A stretch of DNA of 64,000 nt from Psychrobacter immobilis. Its GTDB lineage: Bacteria; Pseudomonadota; Gammaproteobacteria; Pseudomonadales; Moraxellaceae. The translations under genes and the position numbers were made by a program. The stretch is from positions 145,954 to 209,953 of the forward strand of contig NZ_CAJGZQ010000003.1 of the NCBI RefSeq assembly GCF_904846185.1. The letters are read 5' to 3'. This document shows positions 1 to 9,152 of the stretch, one piece after another (position 1 is the stretch's first letter; each line of letters starts with the position of its first letter). The notes under the pieces were generated by a model. That model was not told the origin of the DNA and made no database searches. It was given only the letters and a program-made list of their open reading frames with translations.

Positions 1-1421
1 ACCGCTTTTGCCGCATTTTCGATACCAGCTGTCAGCTCTTGTAAGCTAGTGATACTATTTTCAATCCAGCTACGACGGGTATTTTGCTCTTCAGCTGAAA
101 TACCTTGTTTGCTTACTTGACCAGCGGTGGCAATCATTTGATCAACTTTGATGCCTTCTTTTTCACCTTTTTCAACAATCACATTAAAGGCGGCTTCTAC
201 CTTAGCAAAGTCAGTAGCCAATTTATCAGCCGCTTCTTTGTTGTTCGTATCGACTAGATAGTTTTTAACACCATAGCCACCAACGCTCTTACCAGCGACT
301 GTCTTATAGTTGCCGTTAAAGACATTTTGGATACCACGGGCATTGTTGGCATAGCTTAGATGGGTCAAATCACTGAAGCATTCGTGCTCATCTTCGGTAG
401 AGCCCGTTACAAACGCAACCTGTATACGCTCAGAAGCAAGCTCACCCAATGCTAGGCTGCCCATCTGATACATGATTTGGCGTAGACCATTATCGTATTT
501 GCGAGCCATCAGGTCGCTACGTAAGGTATTCTCACTCTCAGGCTGCCACTCAGCTTCCATTGCAGTCAAATCATCAACCAATAATTGAGTCGCTGCTTTT
601 AAGAATGCGCCACGACGCTCACATATACCAGCATCTTCATTGACCGTCTCACCGCTGGTACATTGACCTGCTTCAGTCGCATAATCAGTCACTGGACGAT
701 TACCTGCCCCTTCGCCAACGCCGTTGGTATCTTGTCCCCATAGCATAAACTCAATCGCATGGTAGCCGGTCGTCACATTGGCTTCACTGCCACCAATCTC
801 ATTCATTTCTGCTAATAGCTCAGGGGTGATATTACTGGTATCTTGTTTGATACTACCAACCGTAATGCTATCGCTATTGATGATATTGTCTTGGCTATTG
901 TATTCACCTTCATAGCCATCACTAACGTAATCAATCAGCGCCTCATCAAGTGGCCAAGCATTTACCTGTCCTTCCCAACCATCGATACTACCGAGAGCTC
1001 GTTTATCATTGGCTGTCACAAAGCCTTCATCAAAACGGAAAATCTCAGTTTGCGAATACGGCTGGCGCGCGGCTTTATACGCCGCTTTTGCCGCATCAAG
1101 GTTTGCTTGGGTTGGTGTTGTCACATATGTCTCTACTGCTGTTTGCAGGGCTTTAGCAGTATCTAGCGAATCTTTATAGGCCGCATGCGCCATGTTGGCA
1201 TAGCTGATCATAAGTCTATCGGTATAAGCTTGATCAACCGCTGATAGTTTCGTCGTATCTGCAGCGGTTGTGTCTTGCACAGCTGTTTGCGTATCGGCAG
1301 CGGTAGTGTCCGTGTCTTCCTTGGCTTGCTTAGTACAACCCGACACCATTAACAACCCTGCAAGCGCAGCAGCTAAAGTAGTTGGTAAAATCTTACGGCT
1401 CGTTACTGTGGTAATCGTCAT
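1..1421 (-). CDS. Imelysin-family iron-regulated lipoprotein (3' end outside window)
   Basis: Reading the minus strand from the ATG at 1421 gives an open frame of about 473 codons that runs off the window start, so the C-terminus is missing. The N-terminus is a lipoprotein signal with a lipobox ending VSGC (Cys about residue 29), followed by a Thr/Ala/Asp-rich linker. Around residue 221 lies GYHAIEF, matching the GxHxxE signature of imelysin (IrpA/insulin-cleaving-like) proteins, and a WGQD segment follows it. Family members are periplasmic or outer-membrane-anchored proteins linked to iron uptake; the old peptidase label is doubtful. A strong promoter overlapped by a Fur box lies about 285 nt upstream, which supports iron repression. 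The family call is firm; the precise role is unknown. Confidence 0.85.
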   Translation of the reverse strand, partial: MTITTVTSRKILPTTLAAALAGLLMVSGCTKQAKEDTDTTAADTQTAVQDTTAADTTKLSAVDQAYTDRLMISYANMAHAAYKDSLDTAKALQTAVETYVTTPTQANLDAAKAAYKAARQPYSQTEIFRFDEGFVTANDKRALGSIDGWEGQVNAWPLDEALIDYVSDGYEGEYNSQDNIINSDSITVGSIKQDTSNITPELLAEMNEIGGSEANVTTGYHAIEFMLWGQDTNGVGEGAGNRPVTDYATEAGQCTSGETVNEDAGICERRGAFLKAATQLLVDDLTAMEAEWQPESENTLRSDLMARKYDNGLRQIMYQMGSLALGELASERIQVAFVTGSTEDEHECFSDLTHLSYANNARGIQNVFNGNYKTVAGKSVGGYGVKNYLVDTNNKEAADKLATDFAKVEAAFNVIVEKGEKEGIKVDQMIATAGQVSKQGISAEEQNTRRSWIENSITSLQELTAGIENAAKA

Positions 1422-1614
1422 ACATATCCTCAAAAAGTATCGCAAAAGAAAAATGGGCTTTGAATAAAGAGCATTAGGGCATATCTTCATTTTAAATAAT
1501 GCTGATAAAAATGAGATGAATGACAGTCAAATGAGAAAAACAGCACACATAATATCAAAATATTGACCAGAATTTGATACTATTAGACAAAATTTAGCTA
1601 TTTTTAGTCCATTT

Positions 1615-1686
1615 AGAAAAGCCTCAAATGAACTGACAACCTACCCTAGTAGAAAAGCCTCAAATGAACTGACAACCTACCCTAGT
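1615..1686. repeat. Perfect 36-bp tandem duplication in the imelysin leader
   Basis: A 36-bp unit beginning agaaaagcctcaaatgaact is present twice head to tail (1615-1650 and 1651-1686) without a mismatch. It lies between the predicted transcription start of the imelysin gene (about 1706) and its start codon (1421), so it would be transcribed as part of the 5' leader. The lack of divergence points to a recent duplication. Confidence 0.95.
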
Positions 1687-1712
1687 ATCGCCACAATAAC
1701 AAAGCTTTGTAA

Positions 1713-1742
1713 ATTATAGTGTTATTGATAATCATTATCAAT
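1713..1742 (-). promoter_or_regulatory. Sigma70 promoter overlapped by a Fur box
   Basis: On the minus strand TTGATA (1736-1741) and TATAAT (1713-1718) are separated by exactly 17 bp, a near-consensus promoter. The 19-bp near-palindrome ATTGATAATCATTATCAAT at 1724-1742 covers the -35 element and most of the spacer and matches the Fur box consensus. Fur with iron bound would block polymerase here. The only downstream gene in this orientation is the imelysin-family gene. Confidence 0.85.
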
Positions 1743-1882
1743 ATTTAATTAATATTAATATAACCATTTAGCTAACAATTGTTTTATAAATGAAAGCATC
1801 AGAAATATTCTATATTGATTCGAAGCTAACGGAATCCTGATACCTAAAATCATTTTTAATTTGAAATCTAAATATCAGGCAT

Positions 1883-1914
1883 AAAAAAAGGCCAGTTTAT
1901 CACTGACCTTTTTT
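1883..1914 (-). terminator. Rho-independent terminator of the OmpA-like gene
   Basis: A GGTCAG/CTGGCC hairpin with A and T tracts on both sides lies just past the OmpA-like gene. The stem pairs fully (with one G-U) only in the minus-strand transcript, so it is assigned to that gene. Confidence 0.75.
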
Positions 1915-1947
1915 AACACTATAATGACAGCTAAACCATCGTATGAA

Positions 1948-2601
1948 TTAACGTACGTTGTTTGGCGCATTGATGGTTAATTCAACACGGCGGTTTTGCT
2001 GACGACCATACTCGGTGCTGTTATCAGCAACTGGACGAGATTCACCATAAGCGACGACATTGATACGGCTAGAAGCCACACCGCGTGCGCTTAAATAGTT
2101 GGCTACTGCATAAGCACGATCGCGTGACAGTTTCATGTTATAAGCATCAGAACCTTTGCTATCAGTATGACCAGCAACCGTTATCGTGTTTTGGTTATAT
2201 TCATTTAGCGTTGATGCAAGCTTATCAAGCGTTGGTCTAAATGATGGGTTTAAAGACGCATCATCAAATGAGAACGTGATGTTGCCTGGCATTACTAGGT
2301 CAATATTACCGTTCGCATTTGGCGTAACGGTTACACCTGTACCAGCCATTTGCTGCTCAAGCTGCTTGGCTTGACGCTCCATGTAGTAACCAACACCAGC
2401 ACCCAAAGCTGCGCCAATCGCGGCATCACGACCTGTGTTATCACCACCTGTTGCTTTTGAAATTGCGCCGCCGCCTAAAGCACCTGCCAATGTACCAATG
2501 GCAGTTTTGTTCAAGCGTTGTTGTCCAGTGTTTGGATCAGTAGCACAACCGCTAAGAGCTAGACCTGACGCTACTGCTGCAATCATTAATGTATTACGCA
2601 T
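1948..2601 (-). CDS. OmpA-family lipoprotein with glycine-zipper domain (YiaD-like)
   Basis: 217 residues. The signal peptide ends in a lipobox LSGC (Cys19), so the protein should be lipid-anchored. Residues about 35-75 are Gly/Ala-rich with the spacing of a glycine-zipper membrane segment. Residues about 105-215 form an OmpA C-terminal peptidoglycan-binding domain with the typical TVAGHTDSKGS and NRRVEL motifs. It probably tethers the outer membrane to the cell wall, as YiaD and Pal-like proteins do. The start is supported by AGAGGA 6 nt before the ATG. It is monocistronic with its own terminator. Confidence 0.9.
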   Translation of the reverse strand: MRNTLMIAAVASGLALSGCATDPNTGQQRLNKTAIGTLAGALGGGAISKATGGDNTGRDAAIGAALGAGVGYYMERQAKQLEQQMAGTGVTVTPNANGNIDLVMPGNITFSFDDASLNPSFRPTLDKLASTLNEYNQNTITVAGHTDSKGSDAYNMKLSRDRAYAVANYLSARGVASSRINVVAYGESRPVADNSTEYGRQQNRRVELTINAPNNVR

Positions 2602-2952
2602 AATATTTCCTCTTAAGTTTAAAAAATTATAGACAAAGTGTGCTTTTTATAAATATTTTCTGTTAATTCCATCTAAATGCTGAATATACACTCGTCATTA
2701 TTATGGCAATTACAATCTAATCATGTGTAATATTTTGTCACACCTGTGTATGAGAAGTGCAGAATGATTTAATGAGACTTTCACAGTGATTGGATACGTT
2801 TGTGTTCTCACTTTTAACTACCCATTAGCGCAAGGTGTTATCACAAGTCACGTTTACACTCGTACACTCTGAACCGTTTCTGCTAAAATTGTGCAATAAA
2901 ACTGGCAATGAATCATTTATATACTAATAAGACTGACCGAAAAGGATTTAGC
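2602..2952. other. Divergent intergenic region between lipoprotein and acyltransferase
   Basis: About 350 bp holding the promoters of two diverging genes. A possible extended -10 (TGCTAAAAT, about 2881-2890) precedes the acyltransferase, but no good -35 is visible. No RNA gene, repeat or small ORF with a ribosome site was recognised. Confidence 0.4.
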
Positions 2953-3915
2953 ATGCGATTGACATCTACTATTCGAAAAATACACGAACGCAACCCTAAG
3001 TTAGGCAAAGCCGTTTCACTTGCGACAGCGACTGGGGTTATTGCAGCCAACAGCTTCGGTGGTAGTATTCCCTTATGGTTAATGGGTGTCGGCAAAGTCA
3101 TCACTGGTGCTCCTATCGCAGACAAAGCGGTCATCAAAATCGCGACTTATTGGATCAGTAGCAACAGTGCCTTGATCGATGACATGTTGCCACGTAAAGA
3201 TTGGCGCATCAGCTTACCCGATGACGTTCACATCAATGGTAAATATTTGCTGGTCAGCAACCATCAGTCTTGGGTCGATACCAGTATCGTGCAGTACATT
3301 AGTGAAAAACGCTTGCCATTGACACGGTTTTTTACCAAATTTGAACTGATTTACATTCCGATTGTGGGTCAAGCCTTTTACTTTTTAGACTTCCCAATGA
3401 TGCGTCGGCATTCTAAAGAAGCCGTCGCTAAAAATCCTGCTCTACAAGGCAAAGACATCGAAGAAGCCAAACGCGCCTGTGCCCTGTTAAAAGACAAACC
3501 TTTTACTTTACTGAATTACTTAGAAGGTACGCGTTTCACCAAAGCCAAACATGCAAAGCAACAGTCTCCTTATACTCATTTATTGAAGCCACGGGCAGGC
3601 GGCCTATCTTTAGCCATTAACGCGCTAAGCGAAGACATCGATGGCATGCTAGATATGACCATCGTTTATCCTGATGGTGTACCAAGTTATAGTGATTTGT
3701 GGAAAGGTAACATCAAGCGTTTGGGCGTCGATGTGCGTTATATTGAGATGCCTGATGCATTATTTAACGGTATTAAAAATGGTGGTTACGAAAATGATGA
3801 CGCGGTAAAATCTCAAATGTTTGATTGGGTAGAGCAAATTTGGCAGCAAAAAGATCAGCGTATTACCGATATGTTGGCTGAGTTTGAAACAAACCCTAAA
3901 GCTCCGAATGCTTAG
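2953..3915 (+). CDS. 1-acyl-sn-glycerol-3-phosphate acyltransferase family protein (YihG-like)
   Basis: 320 residues from the ATG at 2953, chosen because AAGGA sits 6 nt upstream; a longer reading from 2908 lacks such a site. The PlsC-type motifs are clear: NHQSWVDT (the H-x4-D catalytic pair, His about 104) and EGTRFT (about 191). The length and a hydrophobic N-terminal stretch (about residues 25-60) resemble E. coli YihG/YihF-type membrane-bound acyltransferases rather than the shorter PlsC. It is expected to transfer fatty acyl groups to lysophospholipid at the inner membrane. It is monocistronic. The exact substrate cannot be told from sequence. Confidence 0.85.
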   Translation: MRLTSTIRKIHERNPKLGKAVSLATATGVIAANSFGGSIPLWLMGVGKVITGAPIADKAVIKIATYWISSNSALIDDMLPRKDWRISLPDDVHINGKYLLVSNHQSWVDTSIVQYISEKRLPLTRFFTKFELIYIPIVGQAFYFLDFPMMRRHSKEAVAKNPALQGKDIEEAKRACALLKDKPFTLLNYLEGTRFTKAKHAKQQSPYTHLLKPRAGGLSLAINALSEDIDGMLDMTIVYPDGVPSYSDLWKGNIKRLGVDVRYIEMPDALFNGIKNGGYENDDAVKSQMFDWVEQIWQQKDQRITDMLAEFETNPKAPNA

Positions 3916-4204
3916 AGACATCGTTAACAGAGCAACGGCATACAACAGTGAATTACTTTAAGTCGTTTTATAAACACGATTGAGCGCTGTTGTTTAAAAT
4001 GCGAATGCTAGATGTCAATTCGTAAATGCTAACTCGTAAATGATAATGCGTAATTATAATGAAAGATGGGTTGTTTTTTGGCTCTATTCATTGATAATGT
4101 GAATAGTCATGAGCCCATGACTTTTTGACCGTTAGTGACTTGATAGCCCTGTACTATTTGAGCCGCTTATTTTTCGTGCTATTTATCATTTATAAGGTTT
4201 GACT

Positions 4205-5305
4205 GTGCCCGCTTCCTCTTCTACTAGCCTGCCTCTAGACTCAGCGCCTGTATCCAATCAGCCGCCTAATAATACGCTGCCACCGCCAAACCGACCAACG
4301 CCAAACCGACCAACGCCAAATCGCTTAAAACTCACTTACGATATCGTGATGATTATTGCCATCAGTATCGATCTATTATTGATTAGTATTGATGCTATCT
4401 TGATGAGTAGCTTTAGTAGCAATGCCGCAGGATGGCTCAGTATTAGCGATGCTCTCAACTGGTATCAAAATACCTTACATGAGCCTTTACGTACCGCTGG
4501 TGGGTTTTTTACCCTATTTTTGATCTTTGAGCTACTGCTACGTTGGTCGATTGCGATAAAACAAAACGTCTACTATCGCTGGTTCTTTTTTCCTTTTGTC
4601 CATTGGTATGAGGTATTGGGGTGCTTTCCGCAGCTGCGTGCCTTACGTTTATTCCGAGCGGTTATCATTGGGCGACGCTTATACCAGCTTGGTTACCAAG
4701 TGCTGCCGCAGCCATGGATCAATCGGATTAGGTTCTATATCGACTTATTATTAGAAGAGCTATCCGACCGCGTCATATTGACGACTATTCAAAACTTTCG
4801 GCAGCAACTGACCGATCCTAAAACGCATAAATCTTTTATTGAATCAACGATAACTCGTAATCGTAACGAGATTGAGGCAGCAGTACTGTCGATACTGCGC
4901 ACAGAGCTAGCACCAAAACTACAGGAGTTGACGGCAGCATCAGGTGGCGGCAGTATATTAGCCAGCGAGATGGGCAATGCTATTGAAGAGGGTTTGGCCA
5001 ATACGCCTGAGCTGCGTCGCTACCTACGCATGATACCGATTGCCGGTAGCTTGATTGAATCACAGCTGCAACACGTCGGTCACAATATAGGTGAAAACGT
5101 CGTTTACGCACTGAATAAACGCCTTCTAGACCCCGAACGCCTCGATTCATTGATGGTAGCAATTGCCAACGGCATTGCCAGTATCGATACGGATAATACT
5201 GCGTTAGATACCTTGATTTCGAGTATCATTGATGACAGTTTGACTGAATTTGAAGCGCAGGTAAAAGTGCAGCAGTGGAAGCATCAAGAGATGCTTCATC
5301 TATAA
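4205..5305 (+). CDS. Membrane protein with voltage-sensor-like helices and no visible pore
   Basis: About 366 residues. I prefer the GTG at 4205 because AAGG lies 8 nt before it; a TTG at 4199 is too close to that site. The first 40 residues are Pro/Asn-rich with a PNRPT repeat. Then come four hydrophobic segments resembling S1-S4 of voltage sensors: S1 about 45-67, S2 about 97-117 with FELLLRW, a short S3-like segment with WYEVLGCFP, and an S4-like QLRALRLFRAVIIGRRL with regularly spaced Arg. No S5-pore-S6 follows; the remaining 200 residues are predicted cytosolic and helical. The resemblance is my reading; function unknown. A widespread genus-level hypothetical is possible. Confidence 0.6.
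   Translation: MPASSSTSLPLDSAPVSNQPPNNTLPPPNRPTPNRPTPNRLKLTYDIVMIIAISIDLLLISIDAILMSSFSSNAAGWLSISDALNWYQNTLHEPLRTAGGFFTLFLIFELLLRWSIAIKQNVYYRWFFFPFVHWYEVLGCFPQLRALRLFRAVIIGRRLYQLGYQVLPQPWINRIRFYIDLLLEELSDRVILTTIQNFRQQLTDPKTHKSFIESTITRNRNEIEAAVLSILRTELAPKLQELTAASGGGSILASEMGNAIEEGLANTPELRRYLRMIPIAGSLIESQLQHVGHNIGENVVYALNKRLLDPERLDSLMVAIANGIASIDTDNTALDTLISSIIDDSLTEFEAQVKVQQWKHQEMLHL
4286..4323 (+). repeat. 15-bp tandem repeat inside coding sequence
   Basis: The 15-bp unit ccaaaccgaccaacg occurs twice and continues as a partial third copy. It encodes the PNRPT repeat of the membrane protein's N-terminal tail. The 15-bp length keeps the frame, so copy-number change would alter only tail length. 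Confidence 0.9.
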
Positions 5306-5431
5306 TCCATACTGCTAATAGCACGCCCTGCCTACAAAACATTAGGCTTGGCAAGCAAATGAATGGTATGACTTGATAATAAAAACAACACCGTGGATAC
5401 AGCGACAGAATTATCTCTTGAGGATTTATAT

Positions 5432-6280
5432 ATGACAGTTTCAGACAACGACAGCCAAGGCTCGAGCGCCGCACCAGCATTACCAGCATTGGCATTTTAT
5501 GGCAAGATGCTGACTTTTTCACGTTTGCAATTTAGCACAGATGATTTAAGCGCGATAGACGCCCAGCTTGCCGCAACGCTTAGTAATAAATCTAGTAACA
5601 TCCCCATCCTTATCGATAGCGAGGTTGAACAAGATCTCTCAGCATTGGTAGAGCTTTTATGGTCGTGGGGCTTACAGCCTATTGGCGTCGTGACCGGTAC
5701 ACTAGATGCGCAAGCCCGTGAGCAGCGATTGGCCATCTTCCCTGCTGATGGCAAACGTATTGAGCGTATATTACCTAGCAAGAAAGCTGCAACGCAAGTA
5801 AGTAAAGCTCCCGATCATAAGCATACAGAATCAGCCAGCACCAATTCAGACAGTACCAATGATACTGCAGCCATCAGCGAGTCAAACACAGAAACAACGA
5901 TAGCACACGCCACAGCAGAGACATTGGTGAGCGCTGAGCATATTACCAGTTTAATTTACGATCAAATGCTACGTTCAGGACAAAGCCTGAATCACGTGGG
6001 CGGTGATTTGATTTTGACCAATAGTGTCAATAGCGGGGCGGAAGCGATTACCGATAATAGCTTGCACGTTTACGGTCGTGCCCAAGGTCGCTTGGTTGCT
6101 GGCGCTACTGGTGACAAAGATGCCCGTATTTTTTGTCAAGTTTTTAACCCTTCTTTGGTGTCAGTAGCGGGAACTTATTGCTTACGAGACAACTTACCTG
6201 AGCACGTGATTGACAAATCTGTACAAGTAAGATTTGTCGAAGGTGAAGGCTTAGTATTTACGGTAATGGATGACGCTTAA
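5432..6280 (+). CDS. minC: Septum site-determining protein MinC
   Basis: 282 residues from the ATG at 5432, supported by GAGGA 7 nt upstream (a GTG at 5393 has no such site). The N-terminal domain (about 1-110) inhibits FtsZ; the C-terminal beta-helix domain (about 180-282) carries the expected GGDLILTNSVNSGAEA and HVYGRAQGRLVAGA motifs used for dimerisation and MinD binding. The linker between them (about 120-178) is long and rich in Ser, Thr, Asn and Ala. MinC blocks Z-ring assembly away from mid-cell. minD and minE follow, but after an unusual 450-bp gap. Confidence 0.95.
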   Translation: MTVSDNDSQGSSAAPALPALAFYGKMLTFSRLQFSTDDLSAIDAQLAATLSNKSSNIPILIDSEVEQDLSALVELLWSWGLQPIGVVTGTLDAQAREQRLAIFPADGKRIERILPSKKAATQVSKAPDHKHTESASTNSDSTNDTAAISESNTETTIAHATAETLVSAEHITSLIYDQMLRSGQSLNHVGGDLILTNSVNSGAEAITDNSLHVYGRAQGRLVAGATGDKDARIFCQVFNPSLVSVAGTYCLRDNLPEHVIDKSVQVRFVEGEGLVFTVMDDA

Positions 6281-6730
6281 ATCTTTTGCCGTTAATAACA
6301 ATAGATGCGTCCGTGATTTTTATAAATGTAGACAGGCTAAGCCGATTTTCATCATACATGACGCTTATCAAAAAACGTTTATTAGAAAATCTCAACAGTA
6401 GACGTTTAGACAGCGCACTTAATATTATAGTAAGTTTATTTAACAAAACTGTTCTATGATGAATCGCTAGCTCTGCCACTATCTACACTACTCGTCAGCG
6501 TCTATTTTATTATTCACAATAGGCAATATTGACCAGCAAATTCTAGGTAGCAACGCTTTGTGATCCATATATAAGCTGTTTTTCTGATTTACTATGGACG
6601 TGCTATAAATTTTTGTTTATTTATGCTAGGCTACCTTCGCAGGTAGTGTATATATAGCATGTGAATAATGTGCAATTGCGCTATTTTTTTATATAAAAGA
6701 TATCCCATTGATTCATAGGAGTGTGCCATT
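6281..6730 (+). promoter_or_regulatory. 450-bp minC-minD spacer with candidate promoter and leader hairpin
   Basis: No convincing gene is present. An extended -10 (TG at 6601, TATAAA at 6604-6609) could drive minDE; the -35 is weak. Just downstream, CTACCT (6631-6636) and AGGTAG (6641-6646) form a 6-bp hairpin with loop TCGC in the predicted leader. The arrangement suggests minDE can be transcribed separately from minC. Confidence 0.45.
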
Positions 6731-7546
6731 GTGGCGAAGATAGTTGTAATCACTTCAGGTAAAGGCGGTGTGGGCAAAACCACGACAAGTGCCTCTTTTG
6801 CCGCAGGTTTAGCATTGCGTGGCTATAAGACAGTCGTTATCGATTTTGATGTGGGTCTACGTAATCTAGACTTAATCATGGGTTGTGAAAACCGAATTGT
6901 TTATGATTTTGTTGATGTCATCACTGGTAGCGCACGCTTGTCGCAAGCACTGGTCAAAGACAAACAGCTTGAAAACTTGTATATCCTACCCGCCAGTCAA
7001 ACGCGTGATAAAGACGCCCTGACAGACGAAGGGGTGGCAGAGGTCATGTCTGAGCTGTCTAAACAGTTCGACTATATTATCTGTGATTCACCAGCTGGTA
7101 TTGAGCGCGGTGCACAACTCGCCATGTATCATGCTGATGAAGCGATCATCGTCACTAACCCTGAGATTTCCTCAGTGCGTGACTCAGACCGTATTATCGG
7201 TATCTTGCAAAGCCAGACCAAAAAGGTTGAAGAAAACCAAGGCTCTGTACGTGAGCATTTGATTATTACTCGTTATAATGCCGAGCGCGCAGCAGCCAAC
7301 GAGATGATGGACATTGATACCATTTCAAATGATATCCTAAAAGTTCCATTACTTGGGGTTGTTCCTGAAAGTCACTCAGTGCTTGAAGCATCTAACCATG
7401 GTGAGCCAGTTATTCATTATACCGATTCAATTGCTGGTCAATGTTATGATGACATCGTCGCCCGCTTCTTAGGTGAAGAACGCCCACTACGTCATATTGA
7501 CGTGAAGAAAAAGAGTCTATTACAGCGCTGGTTTGGAGGTCAATGA
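6731..7546 (+). CDS. minD: Septum site-determining ATPase MinD
   Basis: 271 residues, the usual length. The GTG at 6731 is the start, with AGGAG 9 nt upstream. The deviant Walker A motif GKGGVGKTT (residues 10-18) identifies a ParA/MinD ATPase, and CDSPAGIE is the typical switch region. The C-terminus [13 protein letters not shown] is an amphipathic membrane-targeting helix. MinD-ATP binds the inner membrane, recruits MinC, and is released by MinE, giving pole-to-pole oscillation. Its stop codon overlaps the minE start. Confidence 0.98.
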   Translation: MAKIVVITSGKGGVGKTTTSASFAAGLALRGYKTVVIDFDVGLRNLDLIMGCENRIVYDFVDVITGSARLSQALVKDKQLENLYILPASQTRDKDALTDEGVAEVMSELSKQFDYIICDSPAGIERGAQLAMYHADEAIIVTNPEISSVRDSDRIIGILQSQTKKVEENQGSVREHLIITRYNAERAAANEMMDIDTISNDILKVPLLGVVPESHSVLEASNHGEPVIHYTDSIAGQCYDDIVARFLGEERPLRHIDVKKKSLLQRWFGGQ

Positions 7547-7836
7547 TGACGAAGAAAAAAGGATTTTGGAGTAGCCTATTTGGTACTGACGACAGTGGTA
7601 GCGCAGGTAGCGCTAATATGGCTACTGAGCGTCTTAAGGTTATCGTTGCGAGCGAAAATCGCTTAAACAACCGCTTAACAGCTGATCGTATCGAAAAAAT
7701 GAAACGTGAGATTTTAGAAGTGGTCAACAAATACGTCAATGGCGTACAGATTGATGATGTGAATATCAATCATCGTTCTGAGGACAGCCTAGACGTATTA
7801 GAGATGAATATCAGTCTACCTGAACACAAAAAATAA
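7546..7836 (+). CDS. minE: Cell division topological specificity factor MinE
   Basis: About 96 residues. Two consecutive ATGs (7543, 7546) are possible; the second is better placed from GAGG at 7536-7539. The N-terminus KGFWSSLFG matches the MinE membrane-targeting sequence, and [12 protein letters not shown] matches the helix that binds MinD and displaces MinC. The C-terminal half carries the dimerisation domain with VNKYV. MinE stimulates MinD ATPase and restricts MinCD to the poles. It overlaps minD, so the two are translationally coupled, and a terminator follows directly. Confidence 0.97.
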   Translation: MTKKKGFWSSLFGTDDSGSAGSANMATERLKVIVASENRLNNRLTADRIEKMKREILEVVNKYVNGVQIDDVNINHRSEDSLDVLEMNISLPEHKK

Positions 7837-7854
7837 GCGCTGTCTTAGAAAAAC

Positions 7855-7890
7855 AAAAAAGCCCTAAGTATCATAACTTAGGGCTTTTTT
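7855..7890 (+). terminator. Terminator after minE
   Basis: A perfect 9-bp stem GCCCTAAGT/ACTTAGGGC (7861-7869, 7876-7884) flanked by an A tract and six Ts. It could stop transcription from both sides and ends the minDE unit. Confidence 0.9.
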
Positions 7891-7945
7891 ATATGGTATG
7901 AAATAGTAGGTTTACCTATGGCAGCCTACGATTATTTTGAGACCA

Positions 7946-8473
7946 TTATTTTATACGCGCTATCAAATTGTCTTTTTTGACAAACTGATGATATAGAGCA
8001 GCACCGATATGAATAAGTGTAAAGGCAATAATGGTCGGCCAAATAATATCAGTATGCAGGTCATTATAAAAGCGTGCCAACTCTCTATCTGGTGTGACAA
8101 ATACAGAGATTTGAAACAAGCCAAAAATATCGACGGGGCGTCCACCATAAACGGACATCAGCAAACCAGCTATTGGCATTGCAATTAATAAGGCATATAA
8201 GCCAAAATGCGATAGTTTAGAGGCTAATAACTGCCACTTTGGCATCGGTACAGGTGGCGGCGCCTTAATAAATACACGATTAAGCACCCGTGCTATCATC
8301 CAACATAACAAACTAATACCAAACGCTTTATGCAACCCAATATAAAGATTGTTATCCAGATTATCGTACAACAGAATCATTATCCACGTAACCAACAGTA
8401 AAACGGCACTGATCCAGTGAAATATCCGGCTGCTGACTGGCCACTTTGACACATTTGAATTGCTACTATTCAT
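7946..8473 (-). CDS. Cytochrome b561 family protein
   Basis: 175 residues with four hydrophobic helices (about 15-35, 45-65, 85-110, 140-165) and histidines placed for two b hemes: SRIFHWISA near the N-terminus, LHKAFG, SHFGLYALL and HIGAALYHQF. This matches the YodB/CybB-like cytochrome b561 family, inner-membrane quinol or superoxide oxidases. The start has AGGA about 7 nt upstream. It is transcribed alone, converging on minE. Electron partner unknown. Confidence 0.88.
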   Translation of the reverse strand: MNSSNSNVSKWPVSSRIFHWISAVLLLVTWIMILLYDNLDNNLYIGLHKAFGISLLCWMIARVLNRVFIKAPPPVPMPKWQLLASKLSHFGLYALLIAMPIAGLLMSVYGGRPVDIFGLFQISVFVTPDRELARFYNDLHTDIIWPTIIAFTLIHIGAALYHQFVKKDNLIARIK

Positions 8474-8619
8474 GAGCTATCCTATTACCCTCATCACTAA
8501 TTATCTATCATCAATGTTATTGACAAAATAACCACTCATTCAACGATTAGCAATCATCAAAGTAATTGGGTAACCCTATTTCTCTGATAGTAGAAATAAA
8601 CCCCGATATAAGCGAGAAG

Positions 8620-9135
8620 CTAACTGTCTAAATCGACCAATTGATGCGCAATTTTATCTAAGTCGGGCACCAAATAAGCCTTATCATCGATCATAACCGT
8701 TTGGAAAAGATAGGATAGCATAACGTTTTCATCAAAAGGTAGGGCTGTTTTGTCGCTGTCTATATTATCGGCATGCTTAGGGCTGTTAAATTGCTCAGGA
8801 ACGTCAGTATCTTTAACCTCAGAAATACGCACTTGTCGGTGGTGCAGCTCGCCTGCCGTTTGTAAAGCTAAGCGATGATCGGTAGTATTGCCCTCTAATA
8901 CAATCATGGTATCTGGCATTTGATCCTGTGGTAGCAGATGACATACTACTATCTTTTGCTGCTGCCATTCATAGGTTGCCGTGCGCTCATTATAATCATC
9001 CACACTCAAAATCAGGCTGCTTGGAATAAGCCAATCAGGTTGGTCAAATGCTGGCACAATAGTGACATCAAGCATACCGTTATTTGTGGTCAGTAAGCTC
9101 ACTGCCTCAAACGAATGTTTCAAAATTTGTTTCAT
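8620..9135 (-). CDS. chpC: ChpC-like CheW-domain coupling protein
   Basis: 171 residues, last gene of the Pil-Chp cluster, 17 bp after chpB. The sequence is divergent, but the WLIPSSLILSVDDY segment (about residues 35-48) and the later TYEWQQQKIVVCHLLP look like the beta-strands of a CheW fold. Position after chpB matches ChpC of Pseudomonas aeruginosa, an extra coupler between receptors and ChpA. The call rests on position plus weak similarity. A spacer around residues 115-140 is acidic and probably unstructured. Confidence 0.7.
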   Translation of the reverse strand: MKQILKHSFEAVSLLTTNNGMLDVTIVPAFDQPDWLIPSSLILSVDDYNERTATYEWQQQKIVVCHLLPQDQMPDTMIVLEGNTTDHRLALQTAGELHHRQVRISEVKDTDVPEQFNSPKHADNIDSDKTALPFDENVMLSYLFQTVMIDDKAYLVPDLDKIAHQLVDLDS

Positions 9136-9152
9136 ACATCGCTCACAATCAG

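Noticed and set aside
1615..1686. Possible CRISPR remnant (36-bp repeats)
   Set aside because: Repeat length fits, but the two copies abut without a spacer and no cas genes are present.
6258..6479. 73-codon minus-strand frame in the minC-minD spacer
   Set aside because: It overlaps the end of minC, lacks a ribosome site and resembles no family.
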